Assembly: GCF_013215705.1 (NCBI RefSeq)
Contig: NZ_JABSQR010000001.1
Span: 16,677 to 80,676, forward strand
Length of the DNA: 64,000 nt
Direction: 5' to 3'
Source of the DNA: Moritella sp.
Lineage (GTDB): Bacteria > Pseudomonadota > Gammaproteobacteria > Enterobacterales > Moritellaceae
Position numbers and translations under genes: made by a program
Shown: positions 8,810 through 19,090 of the stretch, piece after piece
Numbering within the stretch: the stretch's first letter is position 1
Layout: each line of letters opens with the position of its first letter
The notes under the pieces: model-generated
The model's database searches: none
The model's input: only the letters and a program-made list of their open reading frames with translations
Told to the model about the DNA's origin: nothing

Positions 8810-9796
8810 ATGTTAAAATCGGTTAATGGTTGTGCGCATGAATGGTTTATCTCATTAACCGAATCGGAAGATGAGGCGCAACTTGACGTTAGACTCATTG
8901 ATTCGTTACAAGCTATTTTACAAACGCAGAAAATTGCAGTGTTTGTGAGGGAAAACGCGCTAAAAGAGCAGAACATCACCTTAATTACTGATAATTTAAC
9001 CGAGCAAGACTTTACGCCTGAAAATATTGATTCGTTATATCTTAAATTACAAGATAATAAGATCCATACCTGTCTGTGCTCACAACTCCGAATCAGCTAT
9101 ATCCCAATCTGTCATTGTGAATCGGTAATTGGCTTTGTTGTTGCCGTGCATACAAAGGAAGAGATTTTAGATACCAATCAATTTGGCACGGCTGTTAATG
9201 TATTACACATTTATGCCAATCAACGCCATGTCCTGTTTAAAAATAGACTTGATCCATTGACTGAATTACTTAACCGACAAACCTTTGAGAGTAAGTTGAT
9301 GGAGGTGATCGCTGGTCATGATCACCGCGAGAAAATTGGTGAGCACTGTGCTTGGTATCTGGGTATGTTAGATATTGATAACTTTAAACAGGTGAATGAC
9401 CAGTTTGGACATGTCATTGGCGATGAGGTGTTAATCTTAATCGCGCGCTTAATTAAAACCAACTTTCGTAGTCAAGATTATATTTTTCGCTATGGCGGTG
9501 AAGAGTTTTCGGTGTTGTTTAAATGTGCAGCAGAAGATACAGCAGTACTCATATTGGAGCGGTTAAGGGGGATGATCGCGCAGCATATATTTCCACAAGT
9601 TGGGACTATTACCATCAGTATAGGTTTTACAGAATTAGAGAGTGGCAGGATATTATCAACACTCGTGCAGCAAGCTGATGTAGCCTTGTATGACTCAAAA
9701 CGTTCAGGGAGAAACAAGGTAACAAACTTTAAACAAATTGAGGGCCAACATCACCTTGAATATGGTGTCGAGCATGAACACGAATTGTTTAAATAA
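8810..9796 (+). CDS. GGDEF-domain diguanylate cyclase
   Basis: A 328-aa cytoplasmic protein. Residues about 1-140 look like a degenerate GAF-type sensor (SYIPICHCESVIGFVVAVHT); residues about 150-310 form a GGDEF domain. The active-site signature is GGEEF (229-233) preceded by RSQD (220-223), which is the RxxD inhibitory I-site at the right distance, so a catalytically active and product-inhibited cyclase making c-di-GMP from two GTP is expected. There are no membrane segments. The start is ATG 8810. With the EAL protein at 1403 it supplies both arms of c-di-GMP turnover, though the two genes are not linked in an operon. Confidence 0.9.
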   Translation: MLKSVNGCAHEWFISLTESEDEAQLDVRLIDSLQAILQTQKIAVFVRENALKEQNITLITDNLTEQDFTPENIDSLYLKLQDNKIHTCLCSQLRISYIPICHCESVIGFVVAVHTKEEILDTNQFGTAVNVLHIYANQRHVLFKNRLDPLTELLNRQTFESKLMEVIAGHDHREKIGEHCAWYLGMLDIDNFKQVNDQFGHVIGDEVLILIARLIKTNFRSQDYIFRYGGEEFSVLFKCAAEDTAVLILERLRGMIAQHIFPQVGTITISIGFTELESGRILSTLVQQADVALYDSKRSGRNKVTNFKQIEGQHHLEYGVEHEHELFK

Positions 9797-9841
9797 AGCT
9801 AATTTTAATATATGAAGTTAAATAAAAGGTTAAACCAGAAG

Positions 9842-9892
9842 AAAGCATCAGTTAATTATTTTATACATGAACTAACGGATGCTTTTAATTTT
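9842..9892. terminator. Terminator-like hairpin between diguanylate cyclase and cdd
   Basis: AAAGCATC-A-GTTA (9842-9854) pairs with TAAC-G-GATGCTTT (9873-9885), one mismatch, followed by TTAATTTTC on the plus strand. It may serve both convergent genes. Confidence 0.6.
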
Positions 9893-9895
9893 CAT

Positions 9896-10789
9896 CTAAT
9901 GTGCATATAGATGCTGATAATTTTCAACACCGATTTCAGACACAAGTACTTGCGTAGCTTGCGCGTGACTCATCTTAGTCTCTGCTTTTTCAACTAAGAT
10001 CATCGCGGCAATATCAGCTAATCTAAACCCAGCTAAATTTAAATTAATTAATACGGATTGTAGTGGTGATAGTGACGGATTAAAAGCCGCATTTTCAATA
10101 TAACGGCCGGCAATCACAGTACCCGTTGTTGTTTTTAACGCAATACCTGCATGGCAATGACTATAAGGCGCATAACTGTCGTTTGCTGCTTTGAGTGCCA
10201 TTTGTACCAGTCTTGAGTCGCTTGGTTGTTGCAAAGTTAAATTAACCGGTTTAGCTGCTAATAGTGATTCGCTAATACCTAAGTCAATTGGACCGAAAGA
10301 ATCGGGCAGTAAAGTCGCTAAGGTTTTTATCCCTGTTGCCTTTAAATTGACACTTAACTCGGGTGCACAGTGTAACTCATTCATGAATTGACGACAGTGA
10401 CCACAAGGACTATCGGTGACCGTAATGTCTAAAATAGCAGATTCATGATGACTAAAGGCATTATTAATGGCTGCTTGTTCAGCATGAACACTGTTGAATA
10501 ATGCTTGATTAGTAAATTCATAATTGGCACCAAAGTATAGGTTACCCGATCCAGCTCGTGCAATTGCGCCAACATTGAAGTCTGAGATAGGTGCAACAGA
10601 ATAGGCGGCAGCTAGGGGTAATAAACTCAGTAATAGCGCAGGTGTTTCGAGTGCAGAATGCAGTTGTAATAAGTCGACATCGTCAGCGTTAATAACACCC
10701 TTAAAATCAGGGTTGGTGATGATAGGGTGAACATGGCGTTGAAGTGATTCAGGTAAGCACGGAAGTGCGGTAAGGAGTTTTTCTTTCAT
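9896..10789 (-). CDS. cdd: Cytidine deaminase
   Basis: Converts cytidine and deoxycytidine to uridine and deoxyuridine in pyrimidine salvage. It is a 297-aa two-domain enzyme of the E. coli type (294 aa). The zinc ligands fall at the same numbers as in E. coli: H102 and the proton shuttle E104 in VHAEQ, C129 and C132 in SPCGHCRQFMNEL. The C-terminal half is the catalytically dead domain that completes the dimer. The ATG at 10789 is preferred because it has AAGG 8-10 nt upstream and matches the family N-terminus; a GTG at 10816 is in frame but lies inside a hairpin. A terminator-like hairpin sits only 19 bp before the start. Confidence 0.96.
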   Translation of the reverse strand: MKEKLLTALPCLPESLQRHVHPIITNPDFKGVINADDVDLLQLHSALETPALLLSLLPLAAAYSVAPISDFNVGAIARAGSGNLYFGANYEFTNQALFNSVHAEQAAINNAFSHHESAILDITVTDSPCGHCRQFMNELHCAPELSVNLKATGIKTLATLLPDSFGPIDLGISESLLAAKPVNLTLQQPSDSRLVQMALKAANDSYAPYSHCHAGIALKTTTGTVIAGRYIENAAFNPSLSPLQSVLINLNLAGFRLADIAAMILVEKAETKMSHAQATQVLVSEIGVENYQHLYAH

Positions 10790-10802
10790 AAAATTGGCCT
10801 TG

Positions 10803-10851
10803 TTAAAAAGTGGCACTGAATAGAGAATAAAATTCTATCTGAGTGCCACTT
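10803..10851 (-). terminator. Terminator/attenuator-like hairpin between rlmI and cdd
   Basis: On the minus strand AAGTGGCACT (10851-10842) pairs with AGTGCCACTT (10817-10808) and is followed by TTTTTAACA. The loop has its own AGAAT/ATTCT pairing. It lies directly before the cdd ribosome binding site, so it can end rlmI transcripts and also attenuate cdd. Confidence 0.65.
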
Positions 10852-10891
10852 TGCAACTAAATCCGATTTATTACAAGGATAGAGCTCTAAA

Positions 10892-12082
10892 TTATAAAAC
10901 TTTTAGTACTAAACCGTTTAGATAATAACCTTCTGGATAGAAGCTAGCCGTTGGATGATCACCCGCTTGTGATAAACGCTCAACGATATAAGCATCTTTA
11001 CCTGCATCCAGTGCTGCATCAGCAACAATTTTCTGGAATAACCCGTCTTCCATTAGGCCTGAACATGAGAATGTTAACAGTGTGCCGCCTGGCTTAAGTA
11101 CTTGCATTGCTACAAAATTGATGTCTTTATAACCACGACAAGCCCCTTTCATTTGCGCTTTGTTTTCTGCAAATTTAGGTGGGTCAAGAATGATAGTATC
11201 AAATGTACGGCCTTCTTCACGGTATTTACGTAGAATTTTGAATACGTCAGCACGTTCGAACTCAGCTTTCGAAAGGTCTAGTCCGTTGTGTTCCATATTA
11301 CGTTTTGCAATGTCTAGCGCAGGTTGTGATAAATCAACGTTAGTGATTGATTTAGCGCCAGCTTGCAGTGCGTAAACACCGAAGCCACCAGTGTAGCTGA
11401 AGCAGTTAAGTACGTCTTTGCCTTTTGCATATTTTGCAGCAGCTTGACGGTTATCACGTTGATCAAGATAGAAACCAGTTTTGTGGCCACCTTTAATATC
11501 AACTTCAATTTTAACGCCGTTTTCTTCGATGATAACCACTTCAGGTGGCTCTTCACCTTTCAGAACACCTTTTACTAGTTCTAGACCTTCTTTTTTACGT
11601 ACTGCTACATCTGAACGTTCGTAGATGCTGCATTCTGGGTAAAGTACGCTTAATGCTGCAACCAGTGTGTCACGGTGGAATTCAGCACCGGCAGATAATA
11701 ACTGACATACTAAGAAATCGTTATAACGGTCGATTGTGATACCTGGAAGGCTATCAGATTCTGCTGCAATCAAACGGTAGCCAGTTAGGCCTTTTTCTGC
11801 GATTAACTCATCACGTAATGATTGTGCTTGTTTGATGCGCTTTTCAAAGAATGCTTGATCGATTTCTACGCCACGGTCGAAATGCCACACACGTACACGA
11901 ATTTGAGACTCTGGAGAGTAGCTACCAGATGCTAGCCATTCGCCGCCCGCACTCATGATATCAACTGTTTCACCAGCGGCTGCTTCGCCTTTCACTTTTG
12001 AAACTGCGCCAGAGAAGATCCACGGGTGTCTACGTTTAAGTGCTTTTTCTTTGCCTTTCGCAAGGATAATTTGAGCTGTCAT
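10892..12082 (-). CDS. rlmI: 23S rRNA (cytosine-C5)-methyltransferase RlmI
   Basis: A 396-aa protein closely similar along its whole length to E. coli RlmI/YccW (396 aa), which methylates C1962 of 23S rRNA using SAM. It has an N-terminal PUA RNA-binding domain (about 1-75, with [11 protein letters not shown]), then a central EEHP-like linker and a Rossmann methyltransferase domain. SAM-binding motif I is [12 protein letters not shown]; motif IV is ILDPPKF; the catalytic cysteine is likely the one in TFSCSG. The start is ATG 12082, before [11 protein letters not shown]. It ends in the hairpin shared with cdd. Confidence 0.95.
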   Translation of the reverse strand: MTAQIILAKGKEKALKRRHPWIFSGAVSKVKGEAAAGETVDIMSAGGEWLASGSYSPESQIRVRVWHFDRGVEIDQAFFEKRIKQAQSLRDELIAEKGLTGYRLIAAESDSLPGITIDRYNDFLVCQLLSAGAEFHRDTLVAALSVLYPECSIYERSDVAVRKKEGLELVKGVLKGEEPPEVVIIEENGVKIEVDIKGGHKTGFYLDQRDNRQAAAKYAKGKDVLNCFSYTGGFGVYALQAGAKSITNVDLSQPALDIAKRNMEHNGLDLSKAEFERADVFKILRKYREEGRTFDTIILDPPKFAENKAQMKGACRGYKDINFVAMQVLKPGGTLLTFSCSGLMEDGLFQKIVADAALDAGKDAYIVERLSQAGDHPTASFYPEGYYLNGLVLKVL

Positions 12083-12110
12083 TTAAATCTCTTATTCTTC
12101 TATAGTAGAT

Positions 12111-12141
12111 AGATAAAAAGGGACTCAGTGCGAGTCCCTTT
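12111..12141 (-). terminator. Rho-independent terminator of metG
   Basis: A perfect 10-bp stem (AAAGGGACTC and GAGTCCCTTT, 12117-12141) with a 5-nt loop. Read on the minus strand it is followed by a T run. Confidence 0.85.
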
Positions 12142-12193
12142 AAAGTTAGCGATAATAATAGCGATGAAACACTATTTTTATGACTAAACCGTC

Positions 12194-14257
12194 TTACATT
12201 ACGCGCATGCCAGGTTCAGAACCTTCATCCGGATTTAGTACGAAGATATCGCTGCCGCCAGGGCCTGCAGCAAGTACCATACCTTCTGACAGTCCAAACT
12301 TCATCTTACGTGGTGCTAAGTTAGCAACCATAACCGTTAAGCGACCTTCAAGTTGCTCTGGCTCGTAAGCTGATTTGATACCAGCAAATACTTGACGCGT
12401 TTCGCCGCCCACATCTAAGGTTAGCTTAAGTAGTTTCTTAGCGCCTTCAACATGTTCAGCTTTTACAATTTTAGCAATACGTAAGTCAATTTTAGCAAAA
12501 TCATCAAATGCGATCATTTCACCAATTGGCTCATCTTTAAGGTGCTTATCAGAAGCTAGGTCGATAGGTGTTTCTTCAACAACTACTTCTTTCTCTTTTT
12601 CAGCAACCACTAAGTTTTGCTTAGATGCTTCAACCATGGCTTCAACTTTGTCCATTTCAACACGTTGCATTAACGGTTTAAACTTGTTGATTTCGTGGTC
12701 TGTTAATACTGTTTTGTAGCTATCCCAGTTGAATTCATCATTTAAGAATTTTTCAACTTCAGCAATCATATCTGGTAGTACAGGTTTCAAGTAAACCGAT
12801 AGGATACGGAATAAATTGATGCCCATAGTACAAACAAGATGCGCTTCTGCTTCACAGCCTTCTTGCTTAACAAGTTGCCACGGTGCTTTGTCTGCAATGT
12901 ATGCATTTGCTTTATCAGCAAGTGCCATAATTTCTTTGATCGCTTTGCTAAACTCACGCGTTTCGTAGTATTGAGCAATAGTATCGCCAGCAGCAACGAA
13001 TTCAGCTAATAATGCAGGTTCTGAAATTTCGCTTGCTAGTTTTGCATCAAAACGTTTGTAGATGAAACCAGCCGTACGGCTGGCAAGATTCACTACTTTA
13101 CCCACAACATCAGAGTTTACACGCTGTGCAAAATCTTCTAGATTCAAATCTAAATCAACAATCTTACTGCTTAGTTTTGCTGCGTAGTAATAACGTAGGT
13201 ATTCTGGGTTTAGGTTGTCTAGGTAAGTACGCGCCATAATAAATGTGCCGCGTGATTTAGACATTTTCTTACCGTTTACAGTAACAAAACCGTGTGCAAA
13301 CACACCTGTTGGCTTACGGAAACCCGTGCCTTCAAGCATTGCTGGCCAAAATAGACTATGGAAGTTGACGATGTCTTTACCAATGAAGTGATAAAGTTCA
13401 GTCGTTGAATCTTTTTTGAAGTACTCGTCAAAATCAAGATCGTCACGACGATCACAAAGATTTTTGAAGCTACCCATATAACCGATTGGTGCGTCTAGCC
13501 AAACGTAGAAGAATTTACCCGGTGCATCCGGGATCTCGAAACCAAAGTAAGGTGCATCACGGCTGATATCCCACTGTTTCAGGCCTGTTTCAAACCATTC
13601 AGCGAGTTTATTGGCGATTTCATCTTGCAGGGCACCCGAACGTGTCCATGTTTGTAACATGTCAGAAAATGCAGGTAAGTCGAAGAAATAATGCTCTGAA
13701 TCTTTAAGCACTGGCTCGGCACCAGACACAACTGATCTTGGCGAGATTAAATCCGTTGGAGAGTACGTTGCGCCACAAGCGTCACAGTTATCACCATTTT
13801 GATCTTCGCTCTTACATTCTGGGCAGATACCTTTAACAAAACGGTCCGGTAAGAACATTTCTTTTTCAGGATCGAATAGTTGTGAGATTACACGTGTTTT
13901 GATATGACCATTGTCACGCAGACGCGTGTAGATGATAGTTGCAAGTTCACGGTTTTCATCACTGTGCGTTGAATGGTAATTATCAAAACCAACATTGAAA
14001 TCAGCAAAATCTGCCATATGCTCAATTTTAGTCTGCGCGATCATTGCTTCCGGCGTAATGCCGCGCTCTTGCGCTTTAAGCATGATTGGCGTGCCGTGGG
14101 CGTCATCTGCACATACATATGTACATGTGTGACCACGTTGCTTTTGGAAACGAACCCAGATGTCAGTCTGGATATACTCAAGCATATGACCTAAATGAAT
14201 AGGGCCATTGGCATAGGGTAATGCGCTTGTTACTAAGATTTTGCGTTCTGATGTCAT
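12194..14257 (-). CDS. metG: Methionyl-tRNA synthetase
   Basis: Charges tRNA-Met with methionine. A 687-aa enzyme of the long E. coli type. Seen in order: class I signature HLGH in [12 protein letters not shown], the zinc knuckle [18 protein letters not shown], the KMSKS loop (GKKMSKSRG), the anticodon-binding helical domain, a Lys/Glu-rich linker, and a C-terminal EMAP/Trbp111-type tRNA-binding domain (about 585-687) that dimerises the enzyme. The ATG at 14257 gives [18 protein letters not shown], matching the family; an in-frame ATG at 14272 and longer upstream extensions are less likely. It is divergent from apbC, an arrangement also seen in E. coli. Confidence 0.96.
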   Translation of the reverse strand: MTSERKILVTSALPYANGPIHLGHMLEYIQTDIWVRFQKQRGHTCTYVCADDAHGTPIMLKAQERGITPEAMIAQTKIEHMADFADFNVGFDNYHSTHSDENRELATIIYTRLRDNGHIKTRVISQLFDPEKEMFLPDRFVKGICPECKSEDQNGDNCDACGATYSPTDLISPRSVVSGAEPVLKDSEHYFFDLPAFSDMLQTWTRSGALQDEIANKLAEWFETGLKQWDISRDAPYFGFEIPDAPGKFFYVWLDAPIGYMGSFKNLCDRRDDLDFDEYFKKDSTTELYHFIGKDIVNFHSLFWPAMLEGTGFRKPTGVFAHGFVTVNGKKMSKSRGTFIMARTYLDNLNPEYLRYYYAAKLSSKIVDLDLNLEDFAQRVNSDVVGKVVNLASRTAGFIYKRFDAKLASEISEPALLAEFVAAGDTIAQYYETREFSKAIKEIMALADKANAYIADKAPWQLVKQEGCEAEAHLVCTMGINLFRILSVYLKPVLPDMIAEVEKFLNDEFNWDSYKTVLTDHEINKFKPLMQRVEMDKVEAMVEASKQNLVVAEKEKEVVVEETPIDLASDKHLKDEPIGEMIAFDDFAKIDLRIAKIVKAEHVEGAKKLLKLTLDVGGETRQVFAGIKSAYEPEQLEGRLTVMVANLAPRKMKFGLSEGMVLAAGPGGSDIFVLNPDEGSEPGMRVM

Positions 14258-14460
14258 AAAAATCTGATTCATCTTGTGGTTAAAAATAAAGTTATCCGAT
14301 GTTACCTGATACGACCTATAAAGCATAGATGTTAGGCTAAAAACCCTGCTGTTTTTAGCGTATTTATTTGTGATTCTTTGCTTTATCATTGATATAGTAG
14401 ATTAATAAAGTATAAATGCTTAAAAGCTAAACACTTACAAGCTCAAATAAAGAGGCGGTT

Positions 14461-15537
14461 ATGGATATTGCAAAGATCACTCGGCTCGTTGGTATTTTTC
14501 AACCTAAAAATTGGTTAAAAAATATTGGCGACAGTAATGTATTAGAAACAATTAGCAACAAGGACGGTTGTGTTGAGATCCAGATACGGTTACCGTTTCC
14601 ATCGTTGGATTTTGAAAACGACGTTAAAACTAAGTTAGCACCCAAAGTCGCGCTAATGAAAGGCGTGGAAAGCATTGAATGGGTGATAACGTTAGACATT
14701 GCGACCTTAGCCCGTTGTAACGACGCACCTGCGATTCATGGTGTGAAGAATGTAATTGCGGTTGCGTCTGGTAAAGGTGGGGTAGGTAAGTCAACGACCA
14801 CCGTTAATACGGCACTGGCATTGGCTAAAATGGGTGCGAAAGTCGGTATCATGGACGCAGATATTTACGGGCCATCAATACCATTAATGCTTGGTGTAAG
14901 TGATTCTCGCCCAGAGCAGTACGATGGTAACAGCATGAAAGCCATTAACGCACATGGATTAGCGGTTAACAGTATTGGCTTTATTGCCCTGCATGATCAA
15001 GCGATGATCTGGCGTGGCCCAATGGCGAGTAAAGCATTAATGCAGTTGTTAAGTGAAACGCATTGGGGTGAACTCGATTATCTATTTATCGATATGCCGC
15101 CGGGCACGGGTGATATTCAATTAACCTTGAGCCAAAATATTCCAGTGACGGGCGCATTGATCGTATCCACCCCACAAGATGTTGCACTTGCTGATGCAGC
15201 AAAAGGCATTAGCATGTTCAGACAAGTTAAAGTACCAGTATTGGGCGTTGTCGAAAACATGAGTACCCATATCTGTAGTAACTGCGGTCATGAAGAAGCC
15301 ATTTTTGGTAGCGGTGGTGTAGTGAAAATGGCGGCTCGTTTTGACACTGAATGTGTTGCTCAACTACCGTTACATATTGACCTGCGTGCGGATATTGATG
15401 CTGGTACCCCCACGGTTGTGGCACGACCTGATTCTGAATTTGCAGCTATCTATGCACAATTAGCAAATGATATTGTGAGTAAAATGTTTTTTCAAACGCA
15501 CACTATATCAACAGAGATACCGATTAAGCTAACGTAA
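14461..15537 (+). CDS. apbC: Iron-sulfur cluster carrier ATPase ApbC/Mrp
   Basis: A 358-aa P-loop ATPase of the Mrp/NBP35 family that carries [4Fe-4S] clusters to apoproteins. Deviant Walker A GKGGVGKSTTT lies near residue 105; the Walker B region reads DYLFIDMPPGTGD; the bridging cluster cysteines are in ICSNCG. The N-terminal 90 residues are the DUF59/MIP18-like domain. The ATG at 14461 follows an AGAGGCGG ribosome site. The gene is divergent from metG as in enterics. An unusual array of AGGTA repeats follows the stop codon. Confidence 0.94.
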   Translation: MDIAKITRLVGIFQPKNWLKNIGDSNVLETISNKDGCVEIQIRLPFPSLDFENDVKTKLAPKVALMKGVESIEWVITLDIATLARCNDAPAIHGVKNVIAVASGKGGVGKSTTTVNTALALAKMGAKVGIMDADIYGPSIPLMLGVSDSRPEQYDGNSMKAINAHGLAVNSIGFIALHDQAMIWRGPMASKALMQLLSETHWGELDYLFIDMPPGTGDIQLTLSQNIPVTGALIVSTPQDVALADAAKGISMFRQVKVPVLGVVENMSTHICSNCGHEEAIFGSGGVVKMAARFDTECVAQLPLHIDLRADIDAGTPTVVARPDSEFAAIYAQLANDIVSKMFFQTHTISTEIPIKLT

Positions 15538-15540
15538 TGT

Positions 15541-15614
15541 AGGTACTTTGATGCGCTATTATAGGTATTTACTCGTTTAGTAGAGGTATTTACTAACTTA
15601 TTATAGGTATTTTT
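15541..15614 (+). repeat. Array of four AGGTA-centred repeats between apbC and udk
   Basis: AGGTA occurs at 15541, 15563, 15584 and 15605, i.e. spaced 22, 21 and 21 bp, two helical turns each. The last three copies share the longer form (A/T)TA(T/G)AGGTATTTA. This places the motifs on one face of the helix, as expected for a cooperative protein-binding site upstream of udk. Confidence 0.6.
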
Positions 15615-15689
15615 CGGTTTACTCTAGAATGACAGACTATAAATTTCTATAATAGCGGCGTCTTAGGCTCCCAACGGATCATTTTATTA

Positions 15690-16334
15690 ATGAATAATAT
15701 ATCTAACTCTTGTGTGATCATCGCAATCGCAGGTGCTTCTGCATCTGGTAAAAGCTTACTTTCGTCAACAATCTATAATGAACTTGTTGCAGAATTTGGC
15801 GAATCACAAATTGCAATAATTACTGAAGATTGTTATTACCGTGATCAAAGTCACCTCGAGATGGAAGAGCGAGTTAAAACAAATTATGACCATCCACAAG
15901 CGATGGATCATAAATTATTGTGCAGTCATTTACAGGATTTAAGTGACGGCAAGGCAGTAGAAATTCCAACGTACAGCTATACAGAACATACGCGTTTGGC
16001 TGAGACGATTAAATTGACACCCAAGAAAGTGATCATTTTAGAAGGTATTTTATTACTGACAGATCCAAATATCCGTGAAATTATTCACGCAAGTGTATTT
16101 ATGGAGACCCCGTTAGACATTTGTTTTATCCGTCGTTTACAGCGTGATGTTGCTGAACGCGGCAGAACAATGGAATCGGTAATTGAGCAATACAATGACA
16201 CGGTTCGTCCAATGTTCTTACAGTTCATTGAGCCATCAAAACAATATGCAGATCTTATTGTACCGCGTGGTGGCAAGAACCGTTTCGCGATTGATACATT
16301 AAAAGCAAAAATTTGTCAGTTATTAAACGACTAA
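15690..16334 (+). CDS. udk: Uridine kinase
   Basis: Phosphorylates uridine and cytidine to UMP and CMP using ATP or GTP in pyrimidine salvage. 214 aa, the usual length. The Walker A is [11 protein letters not shown] (about 14-24); the nucleoside-binding DHPQAMD and the catalytic-lid region [11 protein letters not shown] are both present, as is the [17 protein letters not shown] end typical of bacterial Udk. The start is ATG 15690. It is followed 30 bp later by dcd, so the two are probably one operon. The AGGTA repeat array lies upstream. Confidence 0.95.
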   Translation: MNNISNSCVIIAIAGASASGKSLLSSTIYNELVAEFGESQIAIITEDCYYRDQSHLEMEERVKTNYDHPQAMDHKLLCSHLQDLSDGKAVEIPTYSYTEHTRLAETIKLTPKKVIILEGILLLTDPNIREIIHASVFMETPLDICFIRRLQRDVAERGRTMESVIEQYNDTVRPMFLQFIEPSKQYADLIVPRGGKNRFAIDTLKAKICQLLND

Positions 16335-16364
16335 TAACACAGCACCTATTCAAAGAGAGAAAAC

Positions 16365-16967
16365 ATGCGCCTGTGCGATACAGATATTGAAAAATACTTA
16401 GATGATGGTCGAATTTCTATAGAGCCAAGACCTGAACAAAGTAAAATTAGTGGCGTAAGCGTTGATGTTACTTTAGGTAACGAATTTCGAGTGTTTCAGG
16501 CTCATAACGCGCCTTATATTGATTTGAGTGGCCCTAAAGAAGAAGTGGCTATTCAGCTTGATAAAGTCATGAGCGACGAAATCGTAATACCTGACGGTGA
16601 AGCATTTATCTTACACCCAGGTGAATTTGCTTTATCGGTAACGTTTGAGAAAGTAACGTTGCCTGCGGATATCGTGGGTTGGTTAGATGGACGTTCATCA
16701 CTCGCTCGTCTTGGTCTTATGGTGCATGTAACAGCACATCGTATTGATCCGGGCTGGTCTGGTCGTATCGTACTTGAGTTTTATAACAGTGGTAAATTGC
16801 CGCTAGCATTACGTCCTAAAATGACCATTGCTGCGTTAAACTTTGAAACACTGACTGCACCGGCAGCACGTCCTTACAATAAACGTAAAGATGCGAAGTA
16901 TAAAAACCAACATGGTGCCGATACAAGCCGTATTAACCAAGACGATAATAGCAATCAAAGTGCATAA
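16365..16967 (+). CDS. dcd: dCTP deaminase
   Basis: Deaminates dCTP to dUTP, supplying most dUMP for thymidylate synthesis in gammaproteobacteria. The 200-aa length fits. Family signatures: the substrate-binding RSSLARLGL, the catalytic segment [16 protein letters not shown] with the essential glutamate, and [10 protein letters not shown]. The C-terminal tail [14 protein letters not shown] resembles the lid that closes over nucleotide. The ATG at 16365 follows AGAGAG; the gene is second in the udk-dcd pair. Confidence 0.96.
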   Translation: MRLCDTDIEKYLDDGRISIEPRPEQSKISGVSVDVTLGNEFRVFQAHNAPYIDLSGPKEEVAIQLDKVMSDEIVIPDGEAFILHPGEFALSVTFEKVTLPADIVGWLDGRSSLARLGLMVHVTAHRIDPGWSGRIVLEFYNSGKLPLALRPKMTIAALNFETLTAPAARPYNKRKDAKYKNQHGADTSRINQDDNSNQSA

Positions 16968-17016
16968 TGATTACTCAGTCATATAATGAGTAGCTAACTG
17001 GACTTAATTCGAATAC

Positions 17017-17055
17017 AAAAATGCCCATCACCGTTAAAGTGATGGGCATTTTTTT
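17017..17055. terminator. Bidirectional terminator between dcd and the YjiH-type gene
   Basis: AATGCCCATCAC and GTGATGGGCATT form a 12-bp stem with a 7-nt loop, flanked by A and T runs so that it can act on both strands. Confidence 0.9.
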
Positions 17056-17082
17056 GTTTACGTTTTCTTAGCTAACCGTAAT

Positions 17083-18474
17083 TTAGAAGATTAGATGTGC
17101 AACACCTGTGATAATCGGCAGTGTTATGATTGTACGGAGTACGAAGATAATAAATAGGTCAACGATATTAACGGGTATTTTACTGCCTAACAGTAATGCG
17201 CCCACTTCTGACATATAGATAAGTTGCGATACTGATACACCGGCAATAATGAATCGAGTCATATCACTTTCCATTGATGTAGCCAGAATACTTGGTACAA
17301 ACATATCCGCAAAACCAACCACTAACGATTCAGATGCAAGAGCCGCTTCTGGCACGTTCATGAATTCAAGGTAATACATGAACGGTTTACCAAGTACTGC
17401 AAATACCGACGTGTATTCCGCGATAAGTAGACCAACAGTGCCGATTGCCATTACCACAGGTAAGATACCAAACACCATATGCGTTGCATTTTTTAAACCT
17501 TCGATAAACACTGTTTTGTATGAGGTTACTTTTGATGCTCTATCAACGGCTTGGGCAATACCCCATGAGAACACAGTGTGTCCAGTTGGGATCGACTCTA
17601 AATCGTGGTTTTTTGGTGTACCATCAATATAGATATCTTTTTTCCAACATAGTGGTGGCAGTTTAGGCACTATGATCGCCGCTACGATACCTGATAATGT
17701 GATTGCCATGTAGTAAGGTAAAAAGTATTGCTCTAAATTAACCTGCGCAATCACAACGAGACTAAAGGTAATCGATACCGCCGAGAACGTAGTACCAATA
17801 ACCGCTGCTTCACGTTGAGTATAAAACTTCTCTTGGTACTGCTTATCCGTTAATAAGATACCAACGCTGCCGTCACCTAACCAAGAGGCAATACAGTCTA
17901 CCGCAGAACGTCCAGGTAGATTGAAAATAGGACGCATGATTTTAGTGCATAACGCGCCACATAACTCCAGTAAACCAAAATTAAGCAGTAACGGTAACAG
18001 CAAGCCCGCAAAGATAAATACTGCGAATAAGGTTGGTAATAAATCGTTGAGTACCAAACCACCGGTATTTTCATTCCAGATATATTCTGGACCGACTTGA
18101 TAAACAGTTGCGATAGTAAAAGCACAGCTGAGGATTCTGACGATTAGCCAAAGTGGTGTTGGCATGAATAACTCTTTGAAGAATGCACGCTCAGTAATAA
18201 ATTTTGGTTTAAGCAACACGGCTAATGTGGATGCCACAGCCATGAATGAAATGATGACGGTAATGATATTAAGTAAATAACCGTCCAATGCTGCCATTAA
18301 CAATTTTGCTAATAAGGCGACTGGAATTGTCATGTCACCTTCATAGGTAACCGGTGTCATGAATAAAAATAAGCCGATTAACGAGGGTAACAAAAATCGA
18401 AGTAGTGATTTATTACTTGAGTTTGTTTTATTTATGTCACGCGGTGATTCAGCGTAAATATTATTATCTTTCAT
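17083..18474 (-). CDS. YjiH-family membrane protein with nucleoside-recognition (Gate) domains
   Basis: A 463-aa polytopic inner-membrane protein with roughly ten hydrophobic helices. Similar to YjiH/Gate-domain proteins of Vibrio and Shewanella, whose transport substrate is not established. Recognisable: the Gate-like segment NFGLLELCGALCTKIMRPIFNLPG split below by SWLGDGSVGILLT, and a second one, FGILPVVMAIGTVGLLIAEYT. Start: the ATG at 18474 has AAGGGAAC 8 nt upstream; an upstream in-frame ATG at 18513 is preceded by no SD. Transcribed alone and convergent with dcd. Confidence 0.75.
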   Translation of the reverse strand: MKDNNIYAESPRDINKTNSSNKSLLRFLLPSLIGLFLFMTPVTYEGDMTIPVALLAKLLMAALDGYLLNIITVIISFMAVASTLAVLLKPKFITERAFFKELFMPTPLWLIVRILSCAFTIATVYQVGPEYIWNENTGGLVLNDLLPTLFAVFIFAGLLLPLLLNFGLLELCGALCTKIMRPIFNLPGRSAVDCIASWLGDGSVGILLTDKQYQEKFYTQREAAVIGTTFSAVSITFSLVVIAQVNLEQYFLPYYMAITLSGIVAAIIVPKLPPLCWKKDIYIDGTPKNHDLESIPTGHTVFSWGIAQAVDRASKVTSYKTVFIEGLKNATHMVFGILPVVMAIGTVGLLIAEYTSVFAVLGKPFMYYLEFMNVPEAALASESLVVGFADMFVPSILATSMESDMTRFIIAGVSVSQLIYMSEVGALLLGSKIPVNIVDLFIIFVLRTIITLPIITGVAHLIF

Positions 18475-19090
18475 TAAATAGTTCCCTTTTATAGGACTAA
18501 CACTGAGGATCAAATTGATATAACAGTGTTGCCACTAAATATTCCATTTCTATTTGTATATCTATTTTTACTCTAACGTTTGGAGTTTTAAACTACCTTT
18601 AACTTGATTGCCGGAGATAGTAACTGCGAACATACATGTTAGAAACATATTATTAACACCACGTGTCAGGGATCATGAAAATAAAATGTTTTATGGAACT
18701 TTAGGTGCGCCAGCTCGCATAAATCGTTTTTAAACTTAATTTATTATATGGATTAGTGTGTTTTTTCTAGTTTTTTATTTCTATAAATAATAGATATGCA
18801 GTAATTATGATTATGTTTTCGTATTTAAGCTATATTTGTGAATAATATTCAAATAACGAAATTGTTTTTATGATTGTTTTTTGAGCTAACTGTTTCGTTT
18901 TGTAGAATATAATGAGAAATTTCTGAAATATAATTAAAACTTGTTAATTATTTGTATCGATAATATGTATTGTTGTTAATCTTTCTGCTTTCTGGTAATT
19001 ACATGATATTATTAGGCTAGGTGGCGTTAACATAAAGCTTGGCGCGTTATCTTAATTGATTTAGATGTATTTTTATAAGGTGATTTTAGG
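18475..19090. other. AT-rich intergenic region
   Basis: 616 bp between two divergent genes. It is very AT-rich with many A/T homopolymers. I see no ORF, hairpin or recognisable operator; it presumably holds the promoters for the YjiH-type gene and the AsmA gene. Confidence 0.5.

Noticed and set aside
10790..10816. GTG upstream start for cdd
   Set aside because: It would place the start in the terminator-like stem and lacks a ribosome site; the ATG at 10789 matches the family.
14258..14389. 44-residue N-terminal extension of metG
   Set aside because: Not in the family; the frame is merely open upstream of the conserved start.
14712..14722. GTTGTAACGA in apbC resembling a Ter core
   Set aside because: Inside a conserved coding sequence; flanking bases do not match; expected by chance.
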